Shown: positions 27,487 to 36,895 of the stretch, one piece after another | Layout: the number at the start of each line of letters is the position of its first letter | How positions within the stretch are numbered: the first letter of the stretch is position 1 | Assembly (NCBI RefSeq): GCF_021043365.1 | Contig: NZ_JAJNDU010000003.1 | Span: 248,001 to 312,000, forward strand | Length of the DNA: 64,000 nt | Origin: Sphingomonas sp. IC-11 | Lineage (GTDB): Bacteria > Pseudomonadota > Alphaproteobacteria > Sphingomonadales > Sphingomonadaceae | Direction: 5' to 3' | Notes under the pieces: generated by a model | What the model saw: the letters and a program-made list of their open reading frames with translations, nothing else | The model's database searches: none | What the model was told of the DNA's origin: nothing | Translations under genes and position numbers: made by a program

Positions 27487-28760
27487 TACTTTCCGACACA
27501 GAAGCGCCCGAACAGAGCGTCGAGCATCGCCTCCGTCGCATCGATGCCGAGGAGGCCGGCCAGTGCGCGTGATGCTGTACGTACTTCTTCTGCTTGTAAC
27601 AGCAAGTCATCTGATCCGATCACGCGACGCAGGGCAGCTTGTGCGTCCTTGATCGCTTGGCGCTGCGCTTCGTGGAATGTCGGGCCGGTGATCTCACCGA
27701 GAACCTTGTCGCCTCGCCGCTCAATCTCTTCCCAGAGCGCATCAACCGTGGTCAGGTCGTTTATTGTCGTTGCGATCGCGCCAAGCAGGGCGGCTGGCCG
27801 AACGTCCGCACGCGCATGGACAGCGATCGCTCGAGGATCGTTTGAGTGAGGTTCACTCAGATCGAGGATGATATCCGCGGCTGCCACCGCTTGCAGCGCC
27901 CGTTCGATGCCGATGCGCTCGACAGGGTCTTCAGCTTTGTCCCGCAAGCCGGCCGTATCGATCAGCGTATAAATACGCCCGCGGCGCACGATGCTGGCTT
28001 CCACGCGATCCCGTGTTGTACCCGCGATCGGCGAAACGATTGCCGCCTCTCTGCCGATCAACGCGTTCAGCAGTGACGACTTGCCCGCATTGGGAGGGCC
28101 AACCAGTACGACGCGGATGCCATCGCGGTAGCGCTCAACGGCCGGGCGGGCGAGAACCTGTCCAAGCGTTTCAGCAAGGACAGCACTTTCCGATTCGATG
28201 AACGCTGGATCGACAGCGGAGACGTCATCTTCATCGTCGAAGTCGATCGCTGCTTCGATGATTGCGCCCAAGCGCGAGAGCGAGTCCATCCACCCGATCA
28301 CCATTCGACTGATGGCGCCGTCTGCGCTTTCGATGGCTAGTCGGCGCTGCTGCTCGGTTTCGGCTTCCAGCAGATCGGCAAGCCCTTGAGCCTGGATCAA
28401 GTCGATACGACCATTGATTAAAGCGCGGCGCGTGAACTCGCCGGCACCAGCGGCGCGAAGATTAGATTGCGACGCCAGAGCGTGCTCGACCGCTGCTACA
28501 ACCGCTCGGCCGCCATGGAGGTGTAGCTCCACCAGATCCTCGCCCGTCGCCGTGGCGGGACCGGGGAACACCAGCACCAGCGCCTGATCGATCGCACTCC
28601 CCAAATAGTCCTTCAATGTTCGCAAGCCCGCACGGCGCGGAGGTGGCAGTGATCCCGCAAGCCGCTCCCCGGCGGACAGCGCGTCCGGGCCACTGATGCG
28701 CATCACCGCGATCGCGGCGGGCGGGCGGCCGCTTGAGACCGCGAAGATCGTGTCCGTCAT
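27486..28760 (-). CDS. mnmE: tRNA modification GTPase MnmE
   Basis: 424 aa. The GTPase partner of MnmG. The N-terminal folate-binding domain starts [20 protein letters not shown] with [11 protein letters not shown]. The inserted G domain has [15 protein letters not shown] (P-loop) and IDTAGLRD (G3). The C terminus is FGRFCVGK, carrying the catalytic Cys of the C-x-GK motif. The ATG at 28760 overlaps the preceding DUF6489 stop by 4 nt. Confidence 0.95.
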   Translation of the reverse strand: MTDTIFAVSSGRPPAAIAVMRISGPDALSAGERLAGSLPPPRRAGLRTLKDYLGSAIDQALVLVFPGPATATGEDLVELHLHGGRAVVAAVEHALASQSNLRAAGAGEFTRRALINGRIDLIQAQGLADLLEAETEQQRRLAIESADGAISRMVIGWMDSLSRLGAIIEAAIDFDDEDDVSAVDPAFIESESAVLAETLGQVLARPAVERYRDGIRVVLVGPPNAGKSSLLNALIGREAAIVSPIAGTTRDRVEASIVRRGRIYTLIDTAGLRDKAEDPVERIGIERALQAVAAADIILDLSEPHSNDPRAIAVHARADVRPAALLGAIATTINDLTTVDALWEEIERRGDKVLGEITGPTFHEAQRQAIKDAQAALRRVIGSDDLLLQAEEVRTASRALAGLLGIDATEAMLDALFGRFCVGK

Positions 28761-28993
28761 CCGCTGGACTTGCTCGCCGCTTCGAACATGCGGCGCCACA
28801 TAGCAGTGCCCGCCTCACCCATGGGTGCCCAGCTTTTGACGACTGCGTCGATCGCCTCCGGCCCCATGGTGCTTTGCTCCAGCGATTGTTGAAGGATGGC
28901 GACATAACGATCCTGAAGAGGGCCAAGATCGGGCAGCCCCATGAACCGGCGGGCTTCTTCCGGCGAACAATCGATTTCGATGGTGATCTTCAT
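28757..28993 (-). CDS. DUF6489 family small protein
   Basis: 78 aa: MKITIEIDCSPEEARRFMGL, then a helical segment (QDRYVAILQQSLEQSTMGPE) and [13 protein letters not shown]. It resembles the small sphingomonad family DUF6489, of unknown function, usually just upstream of mnmE. No signal peptide or membrane helix. The ATG at 28993 lies 13 nt after CTCAAGGGAG, and the stop overlaps mnmE by 4 nt, making it the first gene of the mnmE-parB operon. Confidence 0.72.
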   Translation of the reverse strand: MKITIEIDCSPEEARRFMGLPDLGPLQDRYVAILQQSLEQSTMGPEAIDAVVKSWAPMGEAGTAMWRRMFEAASKSSG

Positions 28994-29114
28994 GACCACG
29001 CTCCCTTGAGCAGTCCCCCTGGGGACGATAGCGTCACTGACACGCCATCTATGCCCGTGATGCCGCGCTCCTCGCAACCGCGTCGCTGGCCCACATCAAC
29101 AGAGAGGACCTGAC

Positions 29115-29816
29115 ATGGGTGAAATGATCGACGTTGCCGCGCTGAACGGTGAAGGAACTTTCAAGGCGTATCGCGCACAGCCCAGTGGCACACCTACCGC
29201 GGCGATCATTGTCATTCAGGAGGTGTTCGGCGTGAACCCAGGCATTCGCCAGAAGTGCGATCGCCTCGCAGAGCAAGGCTATCTTGCTATCGCGCCTGAC
29301 CTGTTCTGGCGGATCGCACCGGGCGTCGAGCTGAACCCCGACGTGCCGGAGGAGTTGCAGCGCGGGCTCGACCTGTTCGGACAGTTTGATCAGGATGCCG
29401 GCATTCGTGACATTGAAGCGACCATCCACCAGGCACGCCAGCTACTCGGCGGAACGGGCAAGGTGGGAGCGGTCGGTTACTGCCTCGGTGGCCGGTTGGC
29501 ATTCATGACTGCGTGCCGGACGGACATCAACGCAGCTGTTGGCTATTATGGCGTCGGCATCGACGGTCTCTTGGGTGAGAAGCACGCCATCGCTCATCCG
29601 GTGTTGCTGCACATCGCCGGCGAAGACGGCTTCGTTGACAAGGCCACTCAGCAGAAGATGCACGAAGGCCTCGATGATCATCCGAAGGTAACCTTGTACG
29701 ACTATCCCGGTGAGGATCACGGCTTCGCGACCGAAATGGGCGATCGTCGGTCGGAGGAAGCGGCAAACTTGGCAGATGAGCGGACAGCCGCCTTCTTCCG
29801 CGACCATCTGGCGTAA
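29115..29816 (+). CDS. dienelactone hydrolase family protein
   Basis: 233 aa alpha/beta hydrolase. The nucleophile is the Cys in VGAVGYCLGGRLAFM, which marks the dienelactone hydrolase group rather than Ser esterases. The Asp is in IAGEDGFVDK and the His in YPGEDHGFAT. In chlorocatechol pathways such enzymes open dienelactone, but isolated chromosomal copies usually act on unknown esters. It is preceded by AGAGAGGACCTGAC. No catabolic genes are nearby. Confidence 0.88.
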   Translation: MGEMIDVAALNGEGTFKAYRAQPSGTPTAAIIVIQEVFGVNPGIRQKCDRLAEQGYLAIAPDLFWRIAPGVELNPDVPEELQRGLDLFGQFDQDAGIRDIEATIHQARQLLGGTGKVGAVGYCLGGRLAFMTACRTDINAAVGYYGVGIDGLLGEKHAIAHPVLLHIAGEDGFVDKATQQKMHEGLDDHPKVTLYDYPGEDHGFATEMGDRRSEEAANLADERTAAFFRDHLA

Positions 29817-29825
29817 CGCTCCCGC

Positions 29826-29863
29826 AGCCTGGCCCTCCGCGCGTTGGCGCAGAGGGCCAGGCT
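29826..29863. terminator. 12-bp hairpin between convergent hydrolase and cysQ
   Basis: A perfect 12-bp stem (AGCCTGGCCCTC with its complement) encloses a 14-nt loop, 10 nt after the dienelactone hydrolase stop. It has no long T-run on either strand, but the strength of the stem and its convergent position argue for termination. Confidence 0.6.
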
Positions 29864-29908
29864 TGCGTATTCGTGCTCCTGCCGACCGGTGCCTGAGAAT
29901 GGATAAGC

Positions 29909-30658
29909 TTAGGCTGCCGCCTTTGTCTCGTTGATGAGCGCAAGCACCTGCTCCGCGAGAGACTTGGGGCAGATGAGCAGATCAGGAAGATAGGTGTCCT
30001 CCTGATTGTAGATTAGCGGGCTGCCGTCGATGCGCGAACAATGCAGGCCATGTGCCAGCGCCACCGCAACTGGAGCGGCGGAATCCCATTCGTACTGGCC
30101 GCCTGAATGCAGGTAGATGTCCGCCTCTCCGCGGACGACCGCCATCGCCTTTGCCCCTGCCGAACCCATCGGGACCAATGTAGCGCCTAGCCGCTCCGCC
30201 ACGCTCACGGCTTCGGCGGCAGGTCGCGTGCGGCTCACCAGCATGCGCAGCGGATTGGCGGGTGGGGGAACCGCGGCTGGCTGATCGGACCGCAATACCA
30301 ATCCAGCGCCAGGCAATGCCACGGCTCCGACCGTTGCCACACCGTCAACGGCCAGGCCGACATGCACGGCCCAGTCCTGGCGTTCTTCGCCATATTCGCG
30401 CGTCCCGTCGACGGGATCGACGATCCACACCCGCGACTTGCCCAGGCGATCGCCGTCGCACTTCATCTCTTCCGAGAGCAGGCCATCGTCCGGACGTGCT
30501 TCGCGAAGCGCGTGGACCAGGAACTGGTTGGCCGTCTGGTCCCCCGCTTTACCCAGCGCCTTTGCCGAGAACACGCGGGCACCGCGGACCTCCAGCAGGA
30601 TCCGGCCGGCAGTCTCTGCCAAGTGCGCTGCAAGTTCAGCGTCGGACATAGCGGTCAT
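29909..30658 (-). CDS. cysQ: 3'(2'),5'-bisphosphate nucleotidase
   Basis: 249 aa. Hydrolyses PAP, the by-product of PAPS reduction, and so recycles sulfate-assimilation cofactors. It belongs to the inositol-monophosphatase superfamily: the metal site is in [16 protein letters not shown] (D-P-x-D-G-T), an upstream Glu-Glu is in LLSEEMK, and the C-terminal motif is [18 protein letters not shown]. The start at 30658 overlaps the cysNC stop by 4 nt, so it is the last gene of the cys operon. Confidence 0.92.
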   Translation of the reverse strand: MTAMSDAELAAHLAETAGRILLEVRGARVFSAKALGKAGDQTANQFLVHALREARPDDGLLSEEMKCDGDRLGKSRVWIVDPVDGTREYGEERQDWAVHVGLAVDGVATVGAVALPGAGLVLRSDQPAAVPPPANPLRMLVSRTRPAAEAVSVAERLGATLVPMGSAGAKAMAVVRGEADIYLHSGGQYEWDSAAPVAVALAHGLHCSRIDGSPLIYNQEDTYLPDLLICPKSLAEQVLALINETKAAA

Positions 30659-32583
30659 GGAATGATTCTCTTGATGATCAGCTCGGCCGCTTCATCGGGT
30701 GTCATTGCCGTGGTGTCGATCCGGATCTCGGGATCTTCGGGTGGCTCATAGGGGCTATCGATCCCGGTAAAATTGGCAAGCTGGCCACTCCGCGCCTTGG
30801 CATAGAGACCCTTCACGTCGCGCCGCTCCGCTTCGGACAGCGGCGTATCGATATGTACCTCGATGAACTCGCCGGGCTGCATCATCTGACGCACCATCTC
30901 GCGTTCCGCGCGAAACGGCGAAATGAAGGCAGTGATGACGATCAGACCCGCGTCGGTCATCAGCTTGGCCACTTCGCCGACCCGGCGGATGTTTTCCACG
31001 CGATCGGCATCGGTAAAGCCCAGGTCCTTGTTGAGCCCGTGACGCACATTGTCGCCGTCGAGCAGGAAGGTGTGGCGGTTCATCCGCACCAGCTTCTTTT
31101 CGACAAGGTTGGCGATGGTCGACTTGCCGGCACCCGAGAGGCCGGTGAACCAGAGCACCACGGGCTTCTGGTTCTTGAGCGCGGCGAGCGTGTCGCGGCT
31201 GACATCGGTGGGCTGCCAATGGATGTTCTGTGAACGACGCAGGCTGAAGTGGAGCATGCCCGCGGCGACCGTGGCATTGGTCAGCTTGTCGATGAGAATG
31301 AAGCCGCCCAGTTCCTTGTTCGGGCTGGTCCGGTCATCGGCGTATGGCTCGAACACGAGCGGTTTGTCGGTGGAGAGGTTTGCGACCCCGATCGCGTTCA
31401 GATCAAGCGTTTTGGCGGCGAGCTGCTCCAGCGTGTTGACGTTGACCTGATATTTGGGTGCCTGGATCGTCGCCGTTACGGTCTGAGTGCCGAGCTTCAG
31501 CCAGTAGGAGCGACCTGGGAGCATTTCGTCCTCGGCCATCCAAACGATCGTTGCCTCGAACTGATCGGCAACTTGGGGCGGTGCCGAGGCTGCAGCGATC
31601 ACGTCTCCACGGGAGCAATCCACTTCATCGGTGAGCGTGAGGGTGACAGACTGGCCCGCGACCGCCTCGTCAAGGTCGCCGTCCAGCGTGACGATACGGG
31701 CCACCGTCGACGTCTTGCCAGAGGGCAGAATCCGCACCGGATCTCCCGGTTTGATCGTCCCGGCAGCCACGAGGCCAGCGAAACCGCGGAAATCCAGATT
31801 GGGGCGGTTAACCCATTGTACGGGCAGCCGGAATGGCTTCGCCTGATCAGCCTCTGCATCGATCTCGACCGACTCAAGGTGCTCGACCAGCGACGGCCCG
31901 GAGTACCAGGGCGTGTTAGGCGAGGGCGCAGTGATGTTGTCGCCTTTGAACCCGGAGATGGGGAGCGCCGTGAACGAACTGAGGCCGATAGACTCTGCAA
32001 ACGTGCTGTAATCGGCCACGATCTCATCAAAAACGGCCTGATCGTAGCCGACCAGATCCATTTTGTTCACCGCTAGTACCAAATTCCGGATGCCGATGAG
32101 GTGGGCAAGGTAGGAGTGGCGGCGAGTTTGGGTGAGTACGCCCTTGCGCGCATCAACCAGGATGACCGCAAGATCAGCGGTCGACGCGCCAGTCACCATG
32201 TTGCGGGTATATTGTTCGTGCCCCGGCGTGTCGGCGACGATGAACTTGCGCTTCTCGGTCGCGAAAAACCGGTAGGCGACATCGATCGTGATGCCCTGTT
32301 CCCGCTCAGCCGCGAGGCCATCGACCAAGAGCGCGAAGTCGATGTCCTGGCCCTGCGTGCCGACCTTCTTGGAGTCGCTCTCGAGGGCGGCGAGCTGGTC
32401 CTCGAAGATCATCTTCGAATCATAAAGCAGCCGACCGATCAGCGTGGACTTACCGTCGTCCACAGAGCCGCAGGTGATGAAGCGCAGCAGCGACTTGTGC
32501 TGGTGGCGCGCGAGATAGGCGTCGATGTCCTGCGCGATGAGCGCGTCGACTTGATAGGCGGATTCTTGAGCGCTGCTGGCCAT
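30655..32583 (-). CDS. cysNC: bifunctional sulfate adenylyltransferase subunit 1/APS kinase
   Basis: 642 aa fusion. The N-terminal GTPase (about 1-430) activates the CysD ATP sulfurylase: P-loop [20 protein letters not shown], switch [14 protein letters not shown], and [10 protein letters not shown]. The C-terminal APS kinase (about 455-642) makes [24 protein letters not shown] and [17 protein letters not shown]. The start at 32583 ([13 protein letters not shown]) is preceded by GAGGTCGCC; an earlier ATG at 32658 only adds Arg-rich residues. Confidence 0.94.
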   Translation of the reverse strand: MASSAQESAYQVDALIAQDIDAYLARHQHKSLLRFITCGSVDDGKSTLIGRLLYDSKMIFEDQLAALESDSKKVGTQGQDIDFALLVDGLAAEREQGITIDVAYRFFATEKRKFIVADTPGHEQYTRNMVTGASTADLAVILVDARKGVLTQTRRHSYLAHLIGIRNLVLAVNKMDLVGYDQAVFDEIVADYSTFAESIGLSSFTALPISGFKGDNITAPSPNTPWYSGPSLVEHLESVEIDAEADQAKPFRLPVQWVNRPNLDFRGFAGLVAAGTIKPGDPVRILPSGKTSTVARIVTLDGDLDEAVAGQSVTLTLTDEVDCSRGDVIAAASAPPQVADQFEATIVWMAEDEMLPGRSYWLKLGTQTVTATIQAPKYQVNVNTLEQLAAKTLDLNAIGVANLSTDKPLVFEPYADDRTSPNKELGGFILIDKLTNATVAAGMLHFSLRRSQNIHWQPTDVSRDTLAALKNQKPVVLWFTGLSGAGKSTIANLVEKKLVRMNRHTFLLDGDNVRHGLNKDLGFTDADRVENIRRVGEVAKLMTDAGLIVITAFISPFRAEREMVRQMMQPGEFIEVHIDTPLSEAERRDVKGLYAKARSGQLANFTGIDSPYEPPEDPEIRIDTTAMTPDEAAELIIKRIIP

Positions 32584-32597
32584 GTCAGGCGACCTCA

Positions 32598-32705
32598 TCA
32601 TGCGGCGCTTGTGTCGGCAGCCGGAACGCCGCCAGCGCGGACGTAGGCCGTTGCGCAATTGTCGCGGAAGCGGGCTTCAGGGGGGCGGGAGATGAAACGC
32701 AGCAT
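32598..32705 (-). CDS. possible 35-codon ORF between cysD and cysNC
   Basis: The cysD stop TGA overlaps an ATG (TGATG) that opens a 35-codon frame starting [20 protein letters not shown] and ending 14 nt before the cysNC ATG. Coupling at its start and a stop close to the next start suggest that ribosomes pass through it, which could hand translation from cysD to cysNC. It has no relative that I recognise. It could equally be a chance frame in a 121-nt spacer. Confidence 0.3.
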   Translation of the reverse strand: MLRFISRPPEARFRDNCATAYVRAGGVPAADTSAA

Positions 32706-33613
32706 CAGAAATACCCCTCCTGCTTCTTCTTCTCCATACTGGCGGAACCGGCATCCTTGTCGATCGCTCGACCCTGCCGTTCGCTGGTAGTGGTGAGGAG
32801 CATCTCCTGGATCACATCGGACAAGGTCGCCGCTTCGCTTTCGACGGCGCCGGTCAGGGGGTAGCAGCCGAGTGTACGGAAGCGGATCGAGCGTTCGACG
32901 GGCACTTCGCCCTCGCGAAGCGGGAAGCGATCGTCATCAACCATCAGGAGAAGCCCGTCGCGCTCAACGGTCGGGCGCTTCTCGGAGAAGTACAGCGGGA
33001 CGATGGGGATGTCGTTCAGCTGGATGTACTGCCAGATGTCAAGCTCCGTCCAGTTGGAGATCGGGAAGACGCGGATGCTTTCGCCCTTCGCCTTTTTGGC
33101 ATTGTAGAGGTGCCATAGTTCCGGCCGCTGGTTTTTGGGATCCCAGCGGTGATTGGCAGAGCGGAACGAGAAAACGCGCTCCTTGGCACGGCTCTTTTCC
33201 TCGTCGCGGCGCGCGCCGCCGAACGCGACATCGAAGCCGAATTTGTCCAGCGCCTGCTTCAGCCCTTCTGTCTTCCACATGTCCGTGTGAAGCGGGCCGT
33301 GATCGAACGGGTTGATGCCTCGCGCCTCGGCTTCCGGATTCTTGTAGACGATGAGCTCCATGCCGCTCTCGCGCGCCATTCGGTCGCGCAATTCGTACAT
33401 CGCCTTGAATTTCCATGTCGTGTCGACGTGGAGAAGCGGGAATGGCGGCGGGGCCGGATAGAAGGCCTTTCTGGCAAGGTGCAGCATGACGGCGGAATCT
33501 TTGCCGACGGAGTAAAGCATCACGGGGCGTTCGCTCTCGGCGACCACTTCGCGCATGATGTGGATCGATTCCGCCTCGAGACGTTCGAGGTGGGTCAGGC
33601 TGCGGGCTGGCAT
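32705..33613 (-). CDS. cysD: sulfate adenylyltransferase subunit 2
   Basis: 302 aa. The catalytic ATP sulfurylase subunit making adenosine phosphosulfate. PP-loop motif [20 protein letters not shown], then [37 protein letters not shown] and [15 protein letters not shown]. The C-terminal [19 protein letters not shown] is family-typical. The start at 33613 ([16 protein letters not shown]) is chosen by family length. First gene of cysD-cysNC-cysQ and divergent from a LuxR-type regulator. Confidence 0.95.
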   Translation of the reverse strand: MPARSLTHLERLEAESIHIMREVVAESERPVMLYSVGKDSAVMLHLARKAFYPAPPPFPLLHVDTTWKFKAMYELRDRMARESGMELIVYKNPEAEARGINPFDHGPLHTDMWKTEGLKQALDKFGFDVAFGGARRDEEKSRAKERVFSFRSANHRWDPKNQRPELWHLYNAKKAKGESIRVFPISNWTELDIWQYIQLNDIPIVPLYFSEKRPTVERDGLLLMVDDDRFPLREGEVPVERSIRFRTLGCYPLTGAVESEAATLSDVIQEMLLTTTSERQGRAIDKDAGSASMEKKKQEGYF

Positions 33614-33668
33614 GATATCCCCGAGGTTGTTCGGAGCAGAACATGGCACTGCAGGCGTGACAGCAAAC

Positions 33669-33682
33669 CTCCCATATGGGAG
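33669..33682. promoter_or_regulatory. 14-bp perfect palindrome, candidate operator
   Basis: CTCCCATATGGGAG lies in the 77-nt gap between the divergent cysD and LuxR-type regulator genes. Its right half doubles as the likely ribosome-binding site of the regulator (GGGAG before the ATG at 33691). Position and symmetry fit an operator for the dimeric regulator, controlling both directions. Binding is not shown. Confidence 0.5.
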
Positions 33683-33690
33683 TAGGCCTG

Positions 33691-34647
33691 ATGGCAATTG
33701 CGCGCGCGGACGAGACGGACTTGTTGCTGCCGCTGCACGAGGGTGTTCATGAGGCGCGACCATGGACGACCTTTCTCACACGTTTGCGCCAACGCGTCCG
33801 GGCTGATGAGGCCGGTTTGATCATCAGCGCCGGGCTTGAGGAAAGGGAAACGCACCTTCTTGTGCCAGCCACCGCGACCATCCCTGACGATCGCAGCTGG
33901 CGCCGCGCACTTCGTCCCGGTCGCGCCTATGCCATTGAAGAACGAGAGGGATTTGGGAGGGTCGTTCGAGTTGACGAGCCGGGAGGGGCGGCGGCTTGGC
34001 TCGCGATGAGACGCAAGGAGCGCGATTTTACCGCTGCCGACGCTGCCTTGCTGGCGCGCCTCGCGCCGCATCTGGCCATAGCACTGCGGACGCGGCGGGC
34101 GCTCGATCAAGGCCGGGCAGCGCTCGAGCTTTCCGAAGAGGCGCTGGCGCGTGCTGGCATTGCTTGGGTCGGTTTTGACGGCGACGGACGAATCCTGTCG
34201 ATGTCGAAGGGTGCGGTAGCGGTGCTGGGCGCGCGCTGGGCAGGGAGCGGCGTGGGCAGTGTCGTCGCATCTCTCAAGGATGACGCACCGCAAGTTGTTC
34301 GTGTGCGCGACGAGGCATCACCCTGGATCCTTCTGATACCGTATCGGGAGCCATTGGAAGCTTCCTGGCCCCGGCTGGCGACGATCGGCCTGGTCGCAAC
34401 ACGCCGCATGGGGGATGAGCAAGCACGGGCTGCTGTGCTGGCGACATTATTTGGATTGCCGCCCAGCGAAGCGAAGCTCGCAGCGGCGATCGCTGGCGGC
34501 GCCAGCCTGAGCGAGGCTGCCGATCAGCTTGGACTGACGATCGAAACCGCTCGCAATTACTCCAAGCGGCTGTTTGCCAAGACCCGGACCCGCGGGCAGC
34601 TGGATCTGGTGCGATTGATCGGGAGCAGCGTCGCCAGACTCGTCTGA
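33691..34647 (+). CDS. LuxR-type helix-turn-helix transcriptional regulator
   Basis: 318 aa from the ATG at 33691; an ATG at 33676 lies inside the palindrome and is less likely. The N-terminal 250 residues look like a sensory (GAF/PAS-like) domain with no cofactor motif that I recognise. The C terminus carries the GerE/LuxR DNA-binding helix-turn-helix: [40 protein letters not shown] and [14 protein letters not shown]. No receiver domain is seen. Divergence from cysD suggests control of sulfate assimilation instead of the usual CysB, which is an inference. Confidence 0.8.
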   Translation: MAIARADETDLLLPLHEGVHEARPWTTFLTRLRQRVRADEAGLIISAGLEERETHLLVPATATIPDDRSWRRALRPGRAYAIEEREGFGRVVRVDEPGGAAAWLAMRRKERDFTAADAALLARLAPHLAIALRTRRALDQGRAALELSEEALARAGIAWVGFDGDGRILSMSKGAVAVLGARWAGSGVGSVVASLKDDAPQVVRVRDEASPWILLIPYREPLEASWPRLATIGLVATRRMGDEQARAAVLATLFGLPPSEAKLAAAIAGGASLSEAADQLGLTIETARNYSKRLFAKTRTRGQLDLVRLIGSSVARLV

Positions 34648-34671
34648 ACTACCGCCGCCGCGCAGCTGGCG

Positions 34672-35334
34672 TCACGCTGCGAGTGAAAAGCGCAGCAGGC
34701 GGTCCTCAACTGGAATCAGCGCGTGCGCCGGTCTCCCGACGGCCCGACCGATCTCGGGATGGGTGGCGTCGAGCCCGCCCGTCAGCGATCCAAACGCGGG
34801 CAGGATGAGCTTCGCACCGGTTGCCACGAAGCAGCGGCGGGAGATGAGCTTGCCACGCACCCGAATCCGCAGCTTGGGATGGAAGTGACCTGATAATTCG
34901 GGTCGCGTCTCGCCCGGTCGCGCCTCATGCCGCAGGATCAGCCCGTCAACGGAGGCTTCGTCCAGCACCTCACCGCCGCAGCGGTCAACGCCGTGCGGGT
35001 CATGATTGCCGGTGATCCAGGTCCAGCGCGTGGCAGACGTGAGCGCCCGAAGCATCTCCTGCGCGGCCGCGGGCAAGCGACTGCAGCCGTCGGGGTCATG
35101 GAAACTGTCGCCCAGGCACCAGACCTCGCGCACGTCCGTTTCCCGCACGAGCGCCGTTAGGTCTGAGAGGGTGGCAAAGGAGTCATAAGGCGGCAGCATC
35201 TGACCGCCGCGCGCGAACCAGCTTGCCTTTTCGAGGTGAAGATCCGCAACCAGCAGCGCCCGTCGCGCAGGCCAGAGCAGCGCCCCCTGCACAAGGGGCG
35301 TCAGAAGTTGGCCACCGAACGAAACAGGAACCAT
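34672..35334 (-). CDS. pdeM: ligase-associated DNA damage response endonuclease PdeM
   Basis: 220 aa calcineurin-like metallophosphoesterase. Metal-binding motifs are LLVADLHLEKASWF (D-x-H), VWCLGDSFHDPDG (GD), ITGNHDPHG (GNHD) and LSGHFHPKLRIRV (GHxH). PdeM belongs to the ligase-associated repair cluster with an Lhr-type helicase, an ATP-dependent ligase and an exonuclease. Here only the tail of the helicase is left upstream, overlapping the pdeM start by 34 nt. The ATG at 35334 is preferred; an ATG 15 nt earlier is possible. Confidence 0.88.
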   Translation of the reverse strand: MVPVSFGGQLLTPLVQGALLWPARRALLVADLHLEKASWFARGGQMLPPYDSFATLSDLTALVRETDVREVWCLGDSFHDPDGCSRLPAAAQEMLRALTSATRWTWITGNHDPHGVDRCGGEVLDEASVDGLILRHEARPGETRPELSGHFHPKLRIRVRGKLISRRCFVATGAKLILPAFGSLTGGLDATHPEIGRAVGRPAHALIPVEDRLLRFSLAA

Positions 35335-35420
35335 TCCGGCGCCATGCATCGTTTCGCGTGGCGGATCAACTGCTTGCCGGTGAGAAACCCGGGGTCGGGC
35401 AGTGCCGCGCGTGGAGGTGC
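35301..35420 (-). pseudogene. C-terminal remnant of ligase-associated Lhr-type DEXH helicase
   Basis: Reading the minus strand from an in-frame TAA (35421-35423) to the TGA at 35301 gives 39 codons including LPDPGFLTGKQLIRHAKR and MAPEWFLFRSVANF, which I recognise as the extreme C terminus of the ligase-associated Lhr helicase that normally precedes and overlaps pdeM. The other 750-odd residues are absent; the next gene upstream is an unrelated MipA protein. The remnant has no start codon and lies in the expected frame and overlap relative to pdeM, so this is a deletion scar. Confidence 0.8.
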
Positions 35421-35505
35421 TTACGAGGTGGGGCGCTGCCCCCTATGCTGATGAGTTCGACCCCACCCCGGCGGCGCGCCTGGATGGCGCGCCCTCTCCA
35501 AACCG

Positions 35506-36375
35506 TCAGAAAGTGTAGGCGAGACCCAGGACGCCGAGCCACTGATTGCGCGAGCCCGCGACGCTGACCATTGGGCTGTCCGCGACGTCGTTGATCAGCT
35601 TGCGGTACGTGCCGCCGCCGACAATCTTGAAGCCCTTCAGGAGGTTGCCGGTGAGGGAGTAAGTGCCGATCGCGCCCACCGTCCAGCTTTTCCAGCCCTC
35701 ACGGCCACGGTAGGCGGGCAGCCCAGACACTACGGCCTGATCGGGCGAAATGTCGTAGTAGGTGCGCAGATATTTAGTTTCGACCCGCTCGGCCGAGCCG
35801 AACAGTGCGACCGCAGCCTTAGTGGACAAGGGGGTAAAATAGTTGATCGTCGGCTGCCAGATGCCGCTGCGATGCACCTTGCTAACATCGTGCCGATAGC
35901 TGAGCGACACCGAAAGCTTGTCATAAGGGCTGGTGATGACGCCGGTCTTGCCGACACCGACGAAGCCGCCGAGTTCGATCGCGGTGTCTCGCTCCCCCAG
36001 CGCACGCACGCGCGGATCGTCGATGCTGGAACGATCGCTGCGCATGAAGTTGATCACACCAACCGGGCCAAGCTGGAAATCCCAGGAAGGGCCGGGCTGA
36101 TTGGGGATGAGATCGGCGCTGGCGCGGTTGCCGAGCACCTGGAAGTTGATACCGCTCACCGACCCGATCACGCCGGGAACGGGCGCCCAGCGGTAATCGT
36201 CGGAACCTTCATAGTCGGGAAGATAACCGGCGCCGATTCCTACGGTGACGGAATCGCCGCCCATGTCCTGGGCGATTGCTTCGGCACTGCTTGATGGCGT
36301 GGTGGCATTCTGCGCAGCGGCAGCTGACGGCAGCGCGGTAACGGCAGCAAGGCCAAAGAGAATTCTGGCTATCAC
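35506..36375 (-). CDS. MipA/OmpV family outer membrane protein
   Basis: 289 aa. After a signal peptide (VIARILFGLAAVTALPSAAA) comes VTVGIGAGYLPDYEGSDDYR, the MipA/OmpV N-terminal signature, and a beta-barrel pattern ending in GVLGLAYTF with the outer-membrane terminal Phe. MipA proteins scaffold murein enzymes or act as porin-like barrels; the role here is unknown. The start is taken as GTG at 36375 because it places the signal peptide at the N terminus. A TTG at 36423 behind GGAG is an alternative. Confidence 0.82.
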   Translation of the reverse strand: MIARILFGLAAVTALPSAAAAQNATTPSSSAEAIAQDMGGDSVTVGIGAGYLPDYEGSDDYRWAPVPGVIGSVSGINFQVLGNRASADLIPNQPGPSWDFQLGPVGVINFMRSDRSSIDDPRVRALGERDTAIELGGFVGVGKTGVITSPYDKLSVSLSYRHDVSKVHRSGIWQPTINYFTPLSTKAAVALFGSAERVETKYLRTYYDISPDQAVVSGLPAYRGREGWKSWTVGAIGTYSLTGNLLKGFKIVGGGTYRKLINDVADSPMVSVAGSRNQWLGVLGLAYTF

Positions 36376-36442
36376 GGTTCGGTGCGTCCCCTTTTGATCC
36401 GCACCGAAACCCACCTGCAGCAATTTAGCTCCGGGTGAGTGC

Positions 36443-36895
36443 TTAAAGGATGTAGCGCAGCTTCACTTGTTGCTTCTCTGCATCACTGTTGATGCCGAAG
36501 CGGGCAGCCGAAAAGCGCGGCGGGCCAAAACGGATCGGGGGGTTGCGCGAAAAGCCGAAGCCTTCGCGCGGGATGCCAGCGAAAGTGTCCAGCTTCTTGT
36601 TGCCGTTTTCATCGTGGATCACGGCAACGGCATAATTGCCATGTGGAAGCCCCTCGAACCGCAACGAGGTAGTGCCAGCTGGAATGGACCGGCGGGTGGC
36701 GTTGTGATCGTCCACGCAGGACGGGAAATTGTCCGGCGCAGCGGTCAGGCAGATGCGCAGCATCCCTTTGGCAGAGCGAACCTGATCGAAATCGACATCA
36801 ATCCGCGCGACCGGCGTCGCGCCGATCAGCGTTGCCGCGCTCACGCCGAGCAGCAGCACGCGCCTGGTCCCGCGTGAAATCGCCCAAGCCTTCAT
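36443..36895 (-). CDS. DUF2141 domain-containing secreted protein
   Basis: 150 aa. A basic N terminus and hydrophobic stretch (RGTRRVLLLGVSAATLIGA) form a signal peptide. The rest follows DUF2141: RSAKGMLRICLTAAPDNFPS, LPHGNYAVAVIHDENGNKKL and GIPREGFGFSRNP. The family is a small beta-sandwich of unknown function, frequently near carotenoid genes in sphingomonads. The first 98 nt overlap the 3' end of the upstream sterol-desaturase-like gene in another frame. Confidence 0.85.
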   Translation of the reverse strand: MKAWAISRGTRRVLLLGVSAATLIGATPVARIDVDFDQVRSAKGMLRICLTAAPDNFPSCVDDHNATRRSIPAGTTSLRFEGLPHGNYAVAVIHDENGNKKLDTFAGIPREGFGFSRNPPIRFGPPRFSAARFGINSDAEKQQVKLRYIL

